The notes under the pieces were generated by a model. That model searched no databases, was not told the origin of the DNA, and saw only the letters and a list, made by a program, of their open reading frames with translations. Made by a program: the position numbers and the translations under genes. Below, one piece after another: positions 7,485-14,341 of a DNA stretch of 19,128 nt. This DNA is from JAUIAI01 sp049680625 (GTDB taxonomy: Bacteria; Pseudomonadota; Gammaproteobacteria; Burkholderiales; Burkholderiaceae_E). Numbering within the stretch: the stretch's first letter is position 1; each line of letters starts with the position of its first letter. The stretch covers positions 1 to 19,128 of the forward strand of contig JBAUID010000094.1 of the NCBI GenBank assembly GCA_049680625.1, read 5' to 3'.

Positions 7485-7775
7485 TTAGCCTTCAACAATG
7501 GCCATGATGTCTTCTTCGCGCATGACCATAACTTCGTCGCCATCCACTTTGACGGCCTGGCCGCTGTACTTACCGAACAGGACTTTGTCGCCAACTTTGA
7601 CAGCCAGAGGACGAACTTTGCCGTCGTCTAGGATCTTGCCGTCACCCACGGCCAGGACTTCGCCCTGGTCTGGTTTTTCGGCTGCTGAATCGGGAAGGAC
7701 AATGCCAGACGCTGTTTTGGTCTCGTTATCCATACGCTTGATGATCACGCGATCATGCAGAGGACGCAGTTTCAT
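7485..7775 (-). CDS. groES: Co-chaperonin GroES (10 kDa, Hsp10)
   Basis: The 96-residue protein caps the GroEL ring and controls substrate release. It begins with the signature KLRPLHDRVIIKR, has a mobile loop at about 17-32 (ETKTASGIVLPDSA) that contacts GroEL, and ends with YSGQAVKVDGDEVMVMREEDIMAIVE. It is the usual length. AGGAG is present upstream, 9 bases from the ATG. It is the first gene of the groESL operon, with a leader of about 110 nt that carries a hairpin, and a promoter overlapped by a CIRCE element. Heat-shock control by HrcA is therefore likely; hrcA itself is not in the window. Confidence 0.98.
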   Translation of the reverse strand: MKLRPLHDRVIIKRMDNETKTASGIVLPDSAAEKPDQGEVLAVGDGKILDDGKVRPLAVKVGDKVLFGKYSGQAVKVDGDEVMVMREEDIMAIVEG

Positions 7776-7814
7776 GCGTAAGCTCTCCTAAGCTACTGAT
7801 TAATAAAAGATTAC

Positions 7815-7842
7815 GGTCAGATGGCAGATGCCAGCCCTGACC
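7815..7842 (-). promoter_or_regulatory. Hairpin in the groES 5' leader
   Basis: On the minus strand GGTCAG pairs with CTGACC, and inside that TGGCA pairs with TGCCA around a 2-base loop, with a few unpaired bases on one side. It sits in the transcribed leader about 40 bases before the groES start. There is no T-run, so it is not a terminator. A role in mRNA stability or temperature response is possible but is inference. Confidence 0.5.
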
Positions 7843-7867
7843 GGAAATGAAAAAGAAACAAGCGTTG

Positions 7868-7894
7868 TTAGCACTCATCTCTTTGGAGTGCTAA
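7868..7894. promoter_or_regulatory. CIRCE operator (HrcA binding site)
   Basis: The element is a perfect match to the CIRCE consensus: TTAGCACTC (7868-7876), nine spacer bases, GAGTGCTAA (7886-7894). It overlaps the expected transcription start of groESL, the position at which the HrcA repressor blocks transcription. Confidence 0.97.
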
Positions 7895-7922
7895 TAATAA
7901 TGATGCTCCCCCAAAATTTCAA
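7894..7922 (-). promoter_or_regulatory. groESL promoter (sigma70-like, possible sigma32 -35)
   Basis: Minus strand: TTGAAA (7922-7917), a 17-bp spacer and TATTAT (7899-7894), each one base from the sigma70 consensus. The -35 preceded by C reads CTTGAAA, which also equals the sigma32 -35 consensus, but no CCCCAT-type -10 lies at the right distance. The last -10 base coincides with the first base of CIRCE, so HrcA would cover the start site. Confidence 0.8.
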
Positions 7923-8214
7923 GAAATAATTTCTGCCAAATTGCCCAGCCCCTGGAAAAGGGGTGAAGCGTTAAGCGGGGGAGCCGTTGAACGCAACCGA
8001 ACACCGTACCGCGGCCTACAGTGGCATGCTGATGAAACGTATCGGTCCATTCATCGCCTGGACCACAGCAAATAGGCCAACCGCCCAATAAATCCGGCTA
8101 CGAGGGTCAGTAAGGCCCATGGCTACCAGGGCTGACCAGTTGTATCGAAACTGGGTGTGCGTGGCCGACGCGCACCACTTTGCTGACACTATTAGACGCG
8201 CTGAACGACCCGGG
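7923..8214. other. Intergenic region between the groESL promoter and the aminotransferase gene
   Basis: About 290 bp with no convincing gene. It holds a CCCC/GGGG mini-hairpin (about 7948-7963), a copy of ATTGCCCAGCCC (7940-7951), and, at its right end overlapping the aminotransferase stop, a near-repeat of GGGCTAATC/GGGCTGGCTAATC (8212-8235). A 34-codon minus-strand reading frame from an ATG at 8120 to 8016 encodes a short hydrophobic peptide but has no good RBS. No clear terminator for the aminotransferase is seen. Confidence 0.5.
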
Positions 8215-9387
8215 CTAATCGGGCTGGCTAATCGGATCCAAAATCTGTGCTGAAGAACGACTACTGAAAGACTCCAGAGCAGCTCGAAGGTTCGCGACGG
8301 TTCGTTCGATATTGTGCAGTTTATCCAGGCCGAACAATCCGATTCTGAATGTTTTGAAGTCGTCCGGTTCGTCACATTGCAGCGGTACTCCGGCTGCCGA
8401 TTGCAGGCCGCTGGCCAGGAATTTTTTGCCACTGTGAACATCGTTATCGTCGGTATAACAAACAACAACCCCCGGCGCCTCAAATCCGCTTGCAGCAACG
8501 CTTTGAAATCCGTGTTCGGAAAGTAATGCCCTGACTTGCCGACCCAGCTCGAGTTGTTCGTCCCGCACTTTGGCCAGCCCATAGTCGACTGTTTCCTGCA
8601 TCACATCACGTAGCGTGGTTAGCGAGTCGGTTGGCATCGTGGCGTGATACGCATGGCCACCTTTTTCATAAGCTTGCATGATTTGCAGCCATTTTTTCAG
8701 ATCGCAGGCAAAACTAGTACTGGTTGTTGATTCGATGCGATCCAGGGCTTGCTCTCCGAGCATCACAAGGCCACTGCCCGGTGAGCCGCTCCAGCCTTTT
8801 TGGGGCGCACTGATCAAAATGTCCACCCCGACTTTTTTCATGTCAGTCCAGACCGTGCCCGACGCAATGCAGTCGAGCACCATGAGACCGCCGACTTCGT
8901 GAACGGCGTTGGCTGCGGCTGCCAGGTAATCGTCAGGCAGCATCATGCCGGCCGAGGTCTCTACATGAGGGGCAAAGACAAAGTCTGGCTTCTGTGTTTT
9001 TATCGTCGTGATTAACTCATTGATGCTGACAGGGGCAAAAGGCGCTTGCCGCTCTTTGCTGGTCGGGCGGGCCTTCAGGACAATCTCATCAGACGGTATC
9101 GAACCCATCTGAAAAATCTGGCTCCACCGGTAGCTGAACCAACCGTTTCGCACCACCAGGCATTTTTTACCGGTGGCGAATTGACGGGCCACCGCTTCCA
9201 TTGCGTAGGTGCCACCACCGGGAACAATGACTGCGGCCTCGGCGTTATATACCGACTTCAAGACGCTGGAAATATCGCGCATCACACCCTGGAATCGCGC
9301 CGACATGTGGTTAAGCGAGCGGTCGGTGAAAACCACCGAATACTCCAGGTGTCCCTGGGGGTCAATTTCGGGTAACAGGCCTGGCAT
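8215..9387 (-). CDS. Class V PLP-dependent aminotransferase (alanine/serine-glyoxylate aminotransferase type)
   Basis: A 390-residue fold-type I PLP enzyme of aminotransferase class V, related to alanine-glyoxylate and serine-pyruvate transaminases. Visible marks: GGGTYAMEAVARQF (about 57-70, phosphate-binding region), HVETSAG (141-147), D172 in VLDCIASG contacting the PLP ring nitrogen, and the Schiff-base K197 in SAPQKGWSGSPGSG. The C-terminal domain ends in FRIGLFG. The start chosen is the ATG at 9387 because GGAGG lies five bases upstream and the family N-terminus begins here. Longer in-frame starts at 9399 and 9573 have no RBS, and the latter would overlap the divergent P450 gene. The substrate cannot be read from sequence. 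Divergence from a P450 suggests shared control, but that is inference. Confidence 0.85.
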   Translation of the reverse strand: MPGLLPEIDPQGHLEYSVVFTDRSLNHMSARFQGVMRDISSVLKSVYNAEAAVIVPGGGTYAMEAVARQFATGKKCLVVRNGWFSYRWSQIFQMGSIPSDEIVLKARPTSKERQAPFAPVSINELITTIKTQKPDFVFAPHVETSAGMMLPDDYLAAAANAVHEVGGLMVLDCIASGTVWTDMKKVGVDILISAPQKGWSGSPGSGLVMLGEQALDRIESTTSTSFACDLKKWLQIMQAYEKGGHAYHATMPTDSLTTLRDVMQETVDYGLAKVRDEQLELGRQVRALLSEHGFQSVAASGFEAPGVVVCYTDDNDVHSGKKFLASGLQSAAGVPLQCDEPDDFKTFRIGLFGLDKLHNIERTVANLRAALESFSSRSSAQILDPISQPD

Positions 9388-9392
9388 ATTTG

Positions 9393-9397
9393 CCTCC
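9393..9397 (-). promoter_or_regulatory. Shine-Dalgarno deciding the aminotransferase start
   Basis: Minus strand GGAGG, five bases before the ATG at 9387. Neither upstream in-frame start (9399, 9573) has a comparable site. Confidence 0.75.
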
Positions 9398-9489
9398 ATC
9401 GATAGTCGGAATACGGGCCCGCAGATTACCATGCGCGTCGTAATCAACGTGACTAAAATGGGGTTTGTTTTTTTCGGGGGCAACCCATC

Positions 9490-10656
9490 TTGAGTAAGCC
9501 ACCTGTTGTGGATGTTGATATGTCGGCATTCTGGCAAGACCCGTACCCGGTACTTGCCAATATGCGTTCGCACTCACCAATCGCCTTTGTACCGCAAACT
9601 GGCTCTGTATGGCTAACCCTGCGGGACGACATTGTGACCTCAGAAAAGAACGTCGATGTGTTCAGCTCCAGCCAGCCCGATGGACTGATGACGCAGTTGA
9701 TGGGCCATAACCTGATGCGTAAAGACGGGATGGAACATCTGCGTGAGCGCCAGGCAATGTTTCCGTCGGTATCACCAAAGACAGTTCGTGAACAGTGGGT
9801 CAGCCAGTTTGAGTACGAAGCGCATCGGCTGCTTGATGCGCTGGAACCCAAGGGGCATGCAGATTTATTTTTCGACTATGCAATGCCTCTGTCCGGCCAC
9901 GCGCTGAAAGTCATCACCGGTCTGACCCAGGTCGGTGCTGATGATCTCGATGCATGGTCGCAGGCGATGATTGCGGGAATTGCTAACTATACCGGTGAGG
10001 ATGAACCGCGGCGACGCTGCGATCTGGCAACGGTGGCGATTGATGCGGCAATTGATCAACGGATTGATGCGTTGACGGTAGCACCGGATAGCAGCATGTT
10101 AAGCGTACTGATGAAGGCAGGAATGGCAATGCCCAGTGTGCGGGCAAATATAAAGCTGGCAATTAGTGGCGGGCAAAACGAGCCGCGTGATGCCATTGCG
10201 GGCGCAACCTGGGCGCTGCTTAAACATCCCGGGCAACTCGCGGCGGTTCGCGCCGGTGATGTCTCGTGGAATCAGGTATTCGATGAATACGTGCGGTGGA
10301 TTGCGCCCGTTGGCATGTCGCCGCGGCGGGTTGCCAGTCAGCACGATATTCGCGATATTTCGCTACCGGCAGGGCAAATGGTTTTCCTGATGTTCAGCTC
10401 AGCTAACCGGGACGAATCGCACTTTGAACAGTCCGACCAGTTCGACATTCACCGAGATGCGAGGGGCCATATCGGGTTTGGTGCGGGTCCGCATTTTTGT
10501 GCAGGTGCTGCCGCTTCCCGCGCCCTGGTTGCCCAGGTTGGTCTGCCGGTCTTGTTCGACCGTTTGCGGCATCTGCGCTTGCGTGACGAAGACCCTGTGA
10601 AACTTGGTGGGTGGGCATTTCGCGGGCCGTTGAATCTGCCGGTTCGCTGGGATTAG
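9490..10656 (+). CDS. Soluble bacterial cytochrome P450
   Basis: A 388-residue heme-thiolate monooxygenase without a membrane anchor, so a cytoplasmic class I-type P450 that would need separate ferredoxin and reductase partners; none is in the window. The heme loop is GFGAGPHFCAG with C337 as the iron ligand, and the ExxR pair is E266/R269 (EYVRW). The I-helix reads ISGGQNEPRDA (225-235), so the usual acid-Thr pair of (A/G)Gx(D/E)T is replaced by N230/E231, which may mean altered oxygen activation or a distinct P450 family. The start is taken as TTG at 9490 because the N-terminus fits the family; GGGGG lies about 9 bases upstream. The ATG at 9520 would remove 10 residues. It is divergent from the aminotransferase and convergent with hmgA. 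Substrate unknown. Confidence 0.88.
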   Translation: MSKPPVVDVDMSAFWQDPYPVLANMRSHSPIAFVPQTGSVWLTLRDDIVTSEKNVDVFSSSQPDGLMTQLMGHNLMRKDGMEHLRERQAMFPSVSPKTVREQWVSQFEYEAHRLLDALEPKGHADLFFDYAMPLSGHALKVITGLTQVGADDLDAWSQAMIAGIANYTGEDEPRRRCDLATVAIDAAIDQRIDALTVAPDSSMLSVLMKAGMAMPSVRANIKLAISGGQNEPRDAIAGATWALLKHPGQLAAVRAGDVSWNQVFDEYVRWIAPVGMSPRRVASQHDIRDISLPAGQMVFLMFSSANRDESHFEQSDQFDIHRDARGHIGFGAGPHFCAGAAASRALVAQVGLPVLFDRLRHLRLRDEDPVKLGGWAFRGPLNLPVRWD

Positions 10657-10680
10657 CCGGTTGTTGAACAACCAACCGGA
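10657..10680. repeat. Small hairpin between the convergent P450 and hmgA genes
   Basis: GGTTGT (10659-10664) pairs with ACAACC (10668-10673) around a TGA loop, directly after the P450 stop; an alternative pairing uses CCGGTT and AACCGG. No T-run follows, so a terminator role is uncertain. Confidence 0.4.
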
Positions 10681-10738
10681 AGTGCGGTTTGGCCACCATA
10701 GCGGTGAAACAGGACGTGCAGTCCCCGGCGCGGTCACC

Positions 10739-12091
10739 TTACGGCTTCGTAAACCGACGCTCCAGGGAGGCCCAACAGTCAGCGTAGTTAATGTCGAGCC
10801 CGGCGGGTTCTGAACCGAAGGCCGTTGGATTCAGCGGATAGCGCGTCTCAAACATGAAGGCCAGAGTATTCGTGAGTTTCTGCGGGCTCAGTTCAACATT
10901 TGATGCATGTTCGAAAGCGTCCCTGTCCGGACCATGGGGAATCATCATGTTGTGCAGGCTCATTGCCCCCGGGGAAAATCCACCCGGTTTCGCATCGTAT
11001 ACACCGTGCACCATGCCCATGAATTCAGACATCACATTAGAGTGATACCACGGTGGACGAAACGTGTCTTCCATGACCAGCCATCGCTCGGCAAATATAA
11101 CGAAGTCGACATTGGCTGTACCGACGGTATCTGATGGCGATGTCAGGACGGTGAAAATTGAAGGGTCGGGATGGTCGTATGCAATTGAGCCAATAGTTGA
11201 AAAGCGCGCTAAATCGTATTTATAGGGCGCCAGGTTTCCGTGCCAGGCAACAACATCGAGCGGGCTGTGATTAAGATCGGTGAGATACATTTTCCCAAGC
11301 GATTTTGCATACAGCTGAACTGGCTTGTCAGTGTCTTCGTAGGCAGCGACCGGAACAAGGAAATCTCTTTCATTGGCGAGGCAATTGGCGCCAATTGGCC
11401 CGCGCTCGGGCAGTACAAACGATGCACCGTAGTTTTCGCAAATATAACCGCGCGCTTCGCCGTCAGGCAAATTCACTTGAAACTTCATGCCGCGCGGAAT
11501 CACAATGATTTCACCCGGTCCAACGTCCAGGCGACCACACTCGGTTGCGACGCTGATCCGGTTTGACTGTGGGACGAGCAACATCTCACCGTCAGCATTA
11601 AAAAAGTACTCGTCAACCATGGATCGATTTGCCGCATAAACATGGCTTGCCATGCCGGCACCCATTTGAGCATCACCAGCGGTGACGATTGTTGTTATGC
11701 CCTGCACAAAACTCGTTGGTTTGCTGGGCATTTCAATCGGATTCCAGCGCATCTGGCTGAACGGCTGTTGATTTTCATCACGACAAGGAGCGGTTCGAAT
11801 CAATCCAGTTGGCACCGGCCTGAAGCCATTGGCGGTGTGTTTAACTGAGGGGAGTATCCGGTAAAACCAGCTGCGCCGATTCGCTGCCCTGGGTGCGGTA
11901 AATGCCGAGCCCGACAGTTGCTCCGGATACAGACCGAGCGGGGCTTTTTGGGGGGAGTTTCGCCCGATCGGCAAGGCACCACTTATTGCCTCGGTGGCAA
12001 AATGGCCGCCAAAGCCGGTCATATAGGTAATTGACCCATCAGCTGGCGAGAGAACGGCTTCAGAAGCGGGAGCTTGAACAGTTTCATTCAT
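10739..12091 (-). CDS. hmgA: Homogentisate 1,2-dioxygenase
   Basis: A cytoplasmic non-heme Fe(II) enzyme that opens the ring of homogentisate to maleylacetoacetate in tyrosine and phenylalanine catabolism. The 450 residues fit the family. The N-terminal TGFGGHFATEA matches the SGFGNEF region, followed by EQLSGSAFTAPR. The iron ligands are all present: H350 (RPPWYH), E356 (SEFMG) and H386 (IPHGPD), with the catalytic-base His H307; each is offset by 15 from the human residues 335, 341, 371 and 292. The ATG at 12091 is preferred; an in-frame TTG at 12172 would translate the 7-bp repeats. No strong Shine-Dalgarno is seen. The usual partners (fumarylacetoacetase, maleylacetoacetate isomerase, HPPD) are not in the window. 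Confidence 0.96.
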   Translation of the reverse strand: MNETVQAPASEAVLSPADGSITYMTGFGGHFATEAISGALPIGRNSPQKAPLGLYPEQLSGSAFTAPRAANRRSWFYRILPSVKHTANGFRPVPTGLIRTAPCRDENQQPFSQMRWNPIEMPSKPTSFVQGITTIVTAGDAQMGAGMASHVYAANRSMVDEYFFNADGEMLLVPQSNRISVATECGRLDVGPGEIIVIPRGMKFQVNLPDGEARGYICENYGASFVLPERGPIGANCLANERDFLVPVAAYEDTDKPVQLYAKSLGKMYLTDLNHSPLDVVAWHGNLAPYKYDLARFSTIGSIAYDHPDPSIFTVLTSPSDTVGTANVDFVIFAERWLVMEDTFRPPWYHSNVMSEFMGMVHGVYDAKPGGFSPGAMSLHNMMIPHGPDRDAFEHASNVELSPQKLTNTLAFMFETRYPLNPTAFGSEPAGLDINYADCWASLERRFTKP

Positions 12092-12170
12092 CGGTGAACT
12101 CGGCAGGTCTTGAAACCAACATAATAAGGCCCAGCGATTAGCCCAGGTTCTCAGCAGTTGATCCTTGGGC

Positions 12171-12212
12171 AATCGGCAATCGGTAATCGGTAATCGGTAA
12201 TCGGTAATCGGC
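12171..12212. repeat. Six tandem copies of a 7-bp repeat (AATCGGY)
   Basis: Six head-to-tail units AATCGG plus C, T, T, T, T, C in order. The outer units differ from the inner ones only in the last base. It lies 80 bp upstream of the hmgA start. Arrays of this length commonly vary in copy number through replication slippage. Confidence 0.95.
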
Positions 12213-12293
12213 TTTTGGGCATGGGGTATGGTTCTAGCCGGTTTAATCCAGCCGGCCTGCCAGGCCGTCGTGTCCCCGCCAATTGATCATCCG

Positions 12294-12536
12294 ATGTTCT
12301 GGCACGACAAAGCGCACGATCCGGACGTGCGAAAGAGTAATAAAGAGTCTGACGAAACACTGGGGTCAGATGGGAATATCGGACACTTCCCCCGTTATGG
12401 CTGGCGCATCTGCCCCGACTGCAAAAGAATTAGGCAATTCAAGTTATACATTTGGTTAAACTTTTGGGGCTGAGGTTACAACGTCAGAGAGTCGACCTGC
12501 CTAAAATGCGGTCACGAATTAGGCAAAAAAGCCTGA
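12294..12536 (+). pseudogene. Possible small zinc-ribbon protein interrupted by in-frame TGA
   Basis: One frame reads GWRICPDCKRIRQFKLYIW then LNFWG, TGA (12471-12473), then GYNVRESTCLKCGHELGKKA and TGA (12534-12536). The two halves each supply a CxxC (codons at 12411 and 12420; at 12498 and 12507), spaced as in a four-cysteine zinc ribbon. That arrangement is unlikely if the frame were non-coding, so the TGA looks like a nonsense mutation in a small zinc-ribbon gene, or less likely a recoded codon. The start is unclear; the ATG at 12294 is the last in-frame Met before the motif and has no clear RBS. I do not recognise a specific family. Confidence 0.35.
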
Positions 12537-12584
12537 TCACAGAATAAAAATCTCTCACCCTCATACGCCAGGAATCATCCATCT

Positions 12585-14288
12585 ATGCCGTACCTTGCCA
12601 GCCACCGGCCAATCCGCCGACTTGCCTGCATTTCGTTTGCCTTGCTCTCGGCTGCCGCGTGCTCCGATAGTGGTCTGACCCCAACGACACCAACAGGTGA
12701 TCCGGTTTCTTCTGATCCGTCGACTGATTTTGCCAATAGTGTGCCCGCCGATAACAGCACTACGGGGCTACAACTGATCGGGCCGGTTGTACCGGCCGGC
12801 AGTGAAGTGGCTGAAGGGGCTCCTGGACAGCAAATTGTTCAGGGCTCGCTGCCGCAACCGGGTGCAATCTCGTTTGGCCTGCAATCCAGCGGTTCCGGTC
12901 CGGGTGAAAAAAGCGCCAACCTGATTTCGATGGCTGGCGACTGGCCGTCATGGTCGGGCCAGTACACCGGTATTTACTACGACGGTGGGTCGAATCAACT
13001 TTTCATACCAGCGCCGGCATGGCCGGGACAGATGATTACAGGGGTCCGACGCTTTGATGTGGCTCTACAAGAAGGTGTTGAATATTCGTTGAGCCTGACG
13101 GCAACAGATAGCCAGGCCGCGACAATCATTTTCCTGTTCAACAACTGGGGTCAACTGATTGATGTTAAAGATCTGAATACTGGGATTACCTCTGCGTGGG
13201 CGAAAGCAAAGTCGTCAACACCGTTGCGGTTTATTGCACCGGCTGGGGTCAGTGGGTTTTATCTTCAGGTTCAAAACGCCTGGAGCGCTACGGCGGCGAC
13301 AAACATGGCAACCAGTCTGGTGAATGCCTCCGAAACGGTAACCCCACCCCTGACTCAGCAGCCGTCGGTAACCGTCAGTGGTGCTTCACCATTTGCTTTG
13401 GGTGATCGCCCAAGCGGATACGATGCCTTGTTTTTCGGGGACGAGTTTGATGGTAATTCGCTCGATCGGTCCAAGTGGTGTACCCGCTACGATTACGGCG
13501 GCGGGCCGGCGCTTCAAGTACCCGACGGCGAGTGCACCAAGTTTAATGCAATGGGTGTGCTTGACTATGCAAACGCGTTTGAGGAGCAACGCTTCCGCGA
13601 CTTCAACGAGTGGGGCTGGCCAATGCACGTTGTCGGTGATGGCACCATCAAGTTACTGGCAACCAAGAGCCTGACCAGCAACTGGTATGCAAAATACGAG
13701 GCAGCTGCGTTACGTGGAAAGAAGGTATTCAAACCGGACTGGCAGACCAGCTACTTCGTGACCGCCCGAGTAAAATTGCCGAATGTCAAGGGCACCTGGC
13801 CGGCGATATGGTTGAACCCCTCACTTGAACCGTACGGGGTTGCTCAATGGCCACCTGAGATTGATATTCTCGAAGCCCCGTTGAACGAAGTTGAAGAAAC
13901 AAAAGAAACCCTCGTGCAAACCGTCCAGGGCTCTGGTGCGCAATGGGATTGGGATTGGAGTAGCCGACACTGGGACGTCGATCCGGATTTCAACACGCAA
14001 TGGAATACCTACAAAGGTAGCCAGAGTTTGCGAGACCGCTGGCTTGTAATCAGCGCTGAATGGACATCCGGCCATGTGTGCTTTTACATCGATTCGCTCA
14101 AAACTTCGTGCATGAAGTACCGCTGGATCACCAACGGATACCAGGAAGCTAATCCTGCCAGTTTGCTGATCAACCTGGCGATTGGCGGGCCTTGGGCCGG
14201 TCGTTACGGAATTGATGATGCAAAGTTTCCGACTCAGTTCGAATTAGACTGGGTTCGCGTTTATCGCAAGGGGCCGGCTAACTATTGA
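12585..14288 (+). CDS. Glycoside hydrolase family 16 endo-beta-glucanase (laminarinase-like) lipoprotein
   Basis: A 567-residue exported enzyme that probably cleaves beta-1,3- or mixed-linked glucans such as algal laminarin. The N-terminus has RPIRR, a hydrophobic stretch and SAAAC, with C26 a probable lipidated cysteine, so it should sit on the cell envelope. A Ser/Thr/Pro/Gly-rich linker (about 27-105) leads to a beta-rich domain (about 108-247) that may bind carbohydrate; I could not assign a CBM family. The GH16 domain spans about 278-562, beginning FFGDEFDGNSLDRSKW, with the catalytic motif EIDILE (E425 nucleophile, D427, E430 acid/base) and the terminal FELDWVRVYR. WPAIWLNP and NLAIGGPWAG are also typical. 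AGGA lies 11 bases before the ATG. It is monocistronic, ending in a clear terminator. No sugar transporter or other glycosidase is nearby, so a full PUL is not seen. Confidence 0.92.
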   Translation: MPYLASHRPIRRLACISFALLSAAACSDSGLTPTTPTGDPVSSDPSTDFANSVPADNSTTGLQLIGPVVPAGSEVAEGAPGQQIVQGSLPQPGAISFGLQSSGSGPGEKSANLISMAGDWPSWSGQYTGIYYDGGSNQLFIPAPAWPGQMITGVRRFDVALQEGVEYSLSLTATDSQAATIIFLFNNWGQLIDVKDLNTGITSAWAKAKSSTPLRFIAPAGVSGFYLQVQNAWSATAATNMATSLVNASETVTPPLTQQPSVTVSGASPFALGDRPSGYDALFFGDEFDGNSLDRSKWCTRYDYGGGPALQVPDGECTKFNAMGVLDYANAFEEQRFRDFNEWGWPMHVVGDGTIKLLATKSLTSNWYAKYEAAALRGKKVFKPDWQTSYFVTARVKLPNVKGTWPAIWLNPSLEPYGVAQWPPEIDILEAPLNEVEETKETLVQTVQGSGAQWDWDWSSRHWDVDPDFNTQWNTYKGSQSLRDRWLVISAEWTSGHVCFYIDSLKTSCMKYRWITNGYQEANPASLLINLAIGGPWAGRYGIDDAKFPTQFELDWVRVYRKGPANY

Positions 14289-14304
14289 GCTATCAACCCG
14301 CTTG

Positions 14305-14341
14305 AAAAATCCGCAACCAGGTTTGGTGGCGGATTTTTTTT
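14305..14341 (+). terminator. Rho-independent terminator of the GH16 gene
   Basis: AAAATCCGC (14306-14314) pairs with GCGGATTTT (14329-14337), with an inner ACCA/TGGT pairing in the loop, followed by a run of T to 14341. It starts 17 bp after the GH16 stop. Confidence 0.9.

Larger units (their letters stand above)
12092..12584. other. Intergenic region between hmgA and the GH16 gene
   Basis: About 490 bp that must hold the divergent hmgA and GH16 promoters, neither of which I could place with confidence. It contains six 7-bp tandem repeats (12171-12212), a 7-bp perfect inverted repeat CGGCCTG-C-CAGGCCG (12253-12267), and a possible zinc-ribbon reading frame broken by TGA (12294-12536). The string TGGGGTCAGA (12361-12370) has an inverted copy inside the GH16 gene at 12674-12683. 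Confidence 0.6.

Noticed and set aside
8016..8582. Minus-strand frame of 188 codons overlapping the aminotransferase 3' end
   Set aside because: Most of it is a shadow of the aminotransferase in another frame. Only its last 34 codons are outside, noted separately as a weak possibility.
9388..9573. N-terminal extension of the aminotransferase to 9573
   Set aside because: It would overlap the divergent P450 gene and has no RBS, whereas GGAGG directly precedes the ATG at 9387.
12092..12172. TTG start extending hmgA into the heptamer repeats
   Set aside because: The added residues are unlike any homogentisate dioxygenase N-terminus and the start falls at the edge of the repeat array.
12171..12212. 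Repeat array considered as a CRISPR
   Set aside because: Units are 7 bp with no spacers and no cas genes nearby; this is a simple tandem repeat.
12471..12473. In-frame TGA as a selenocysteine codon
   Set aside because: No stable hairpin of SECIS type directly follows, and TGA is also the terminal stop of the same frame; a nonsense mutation is simpler.
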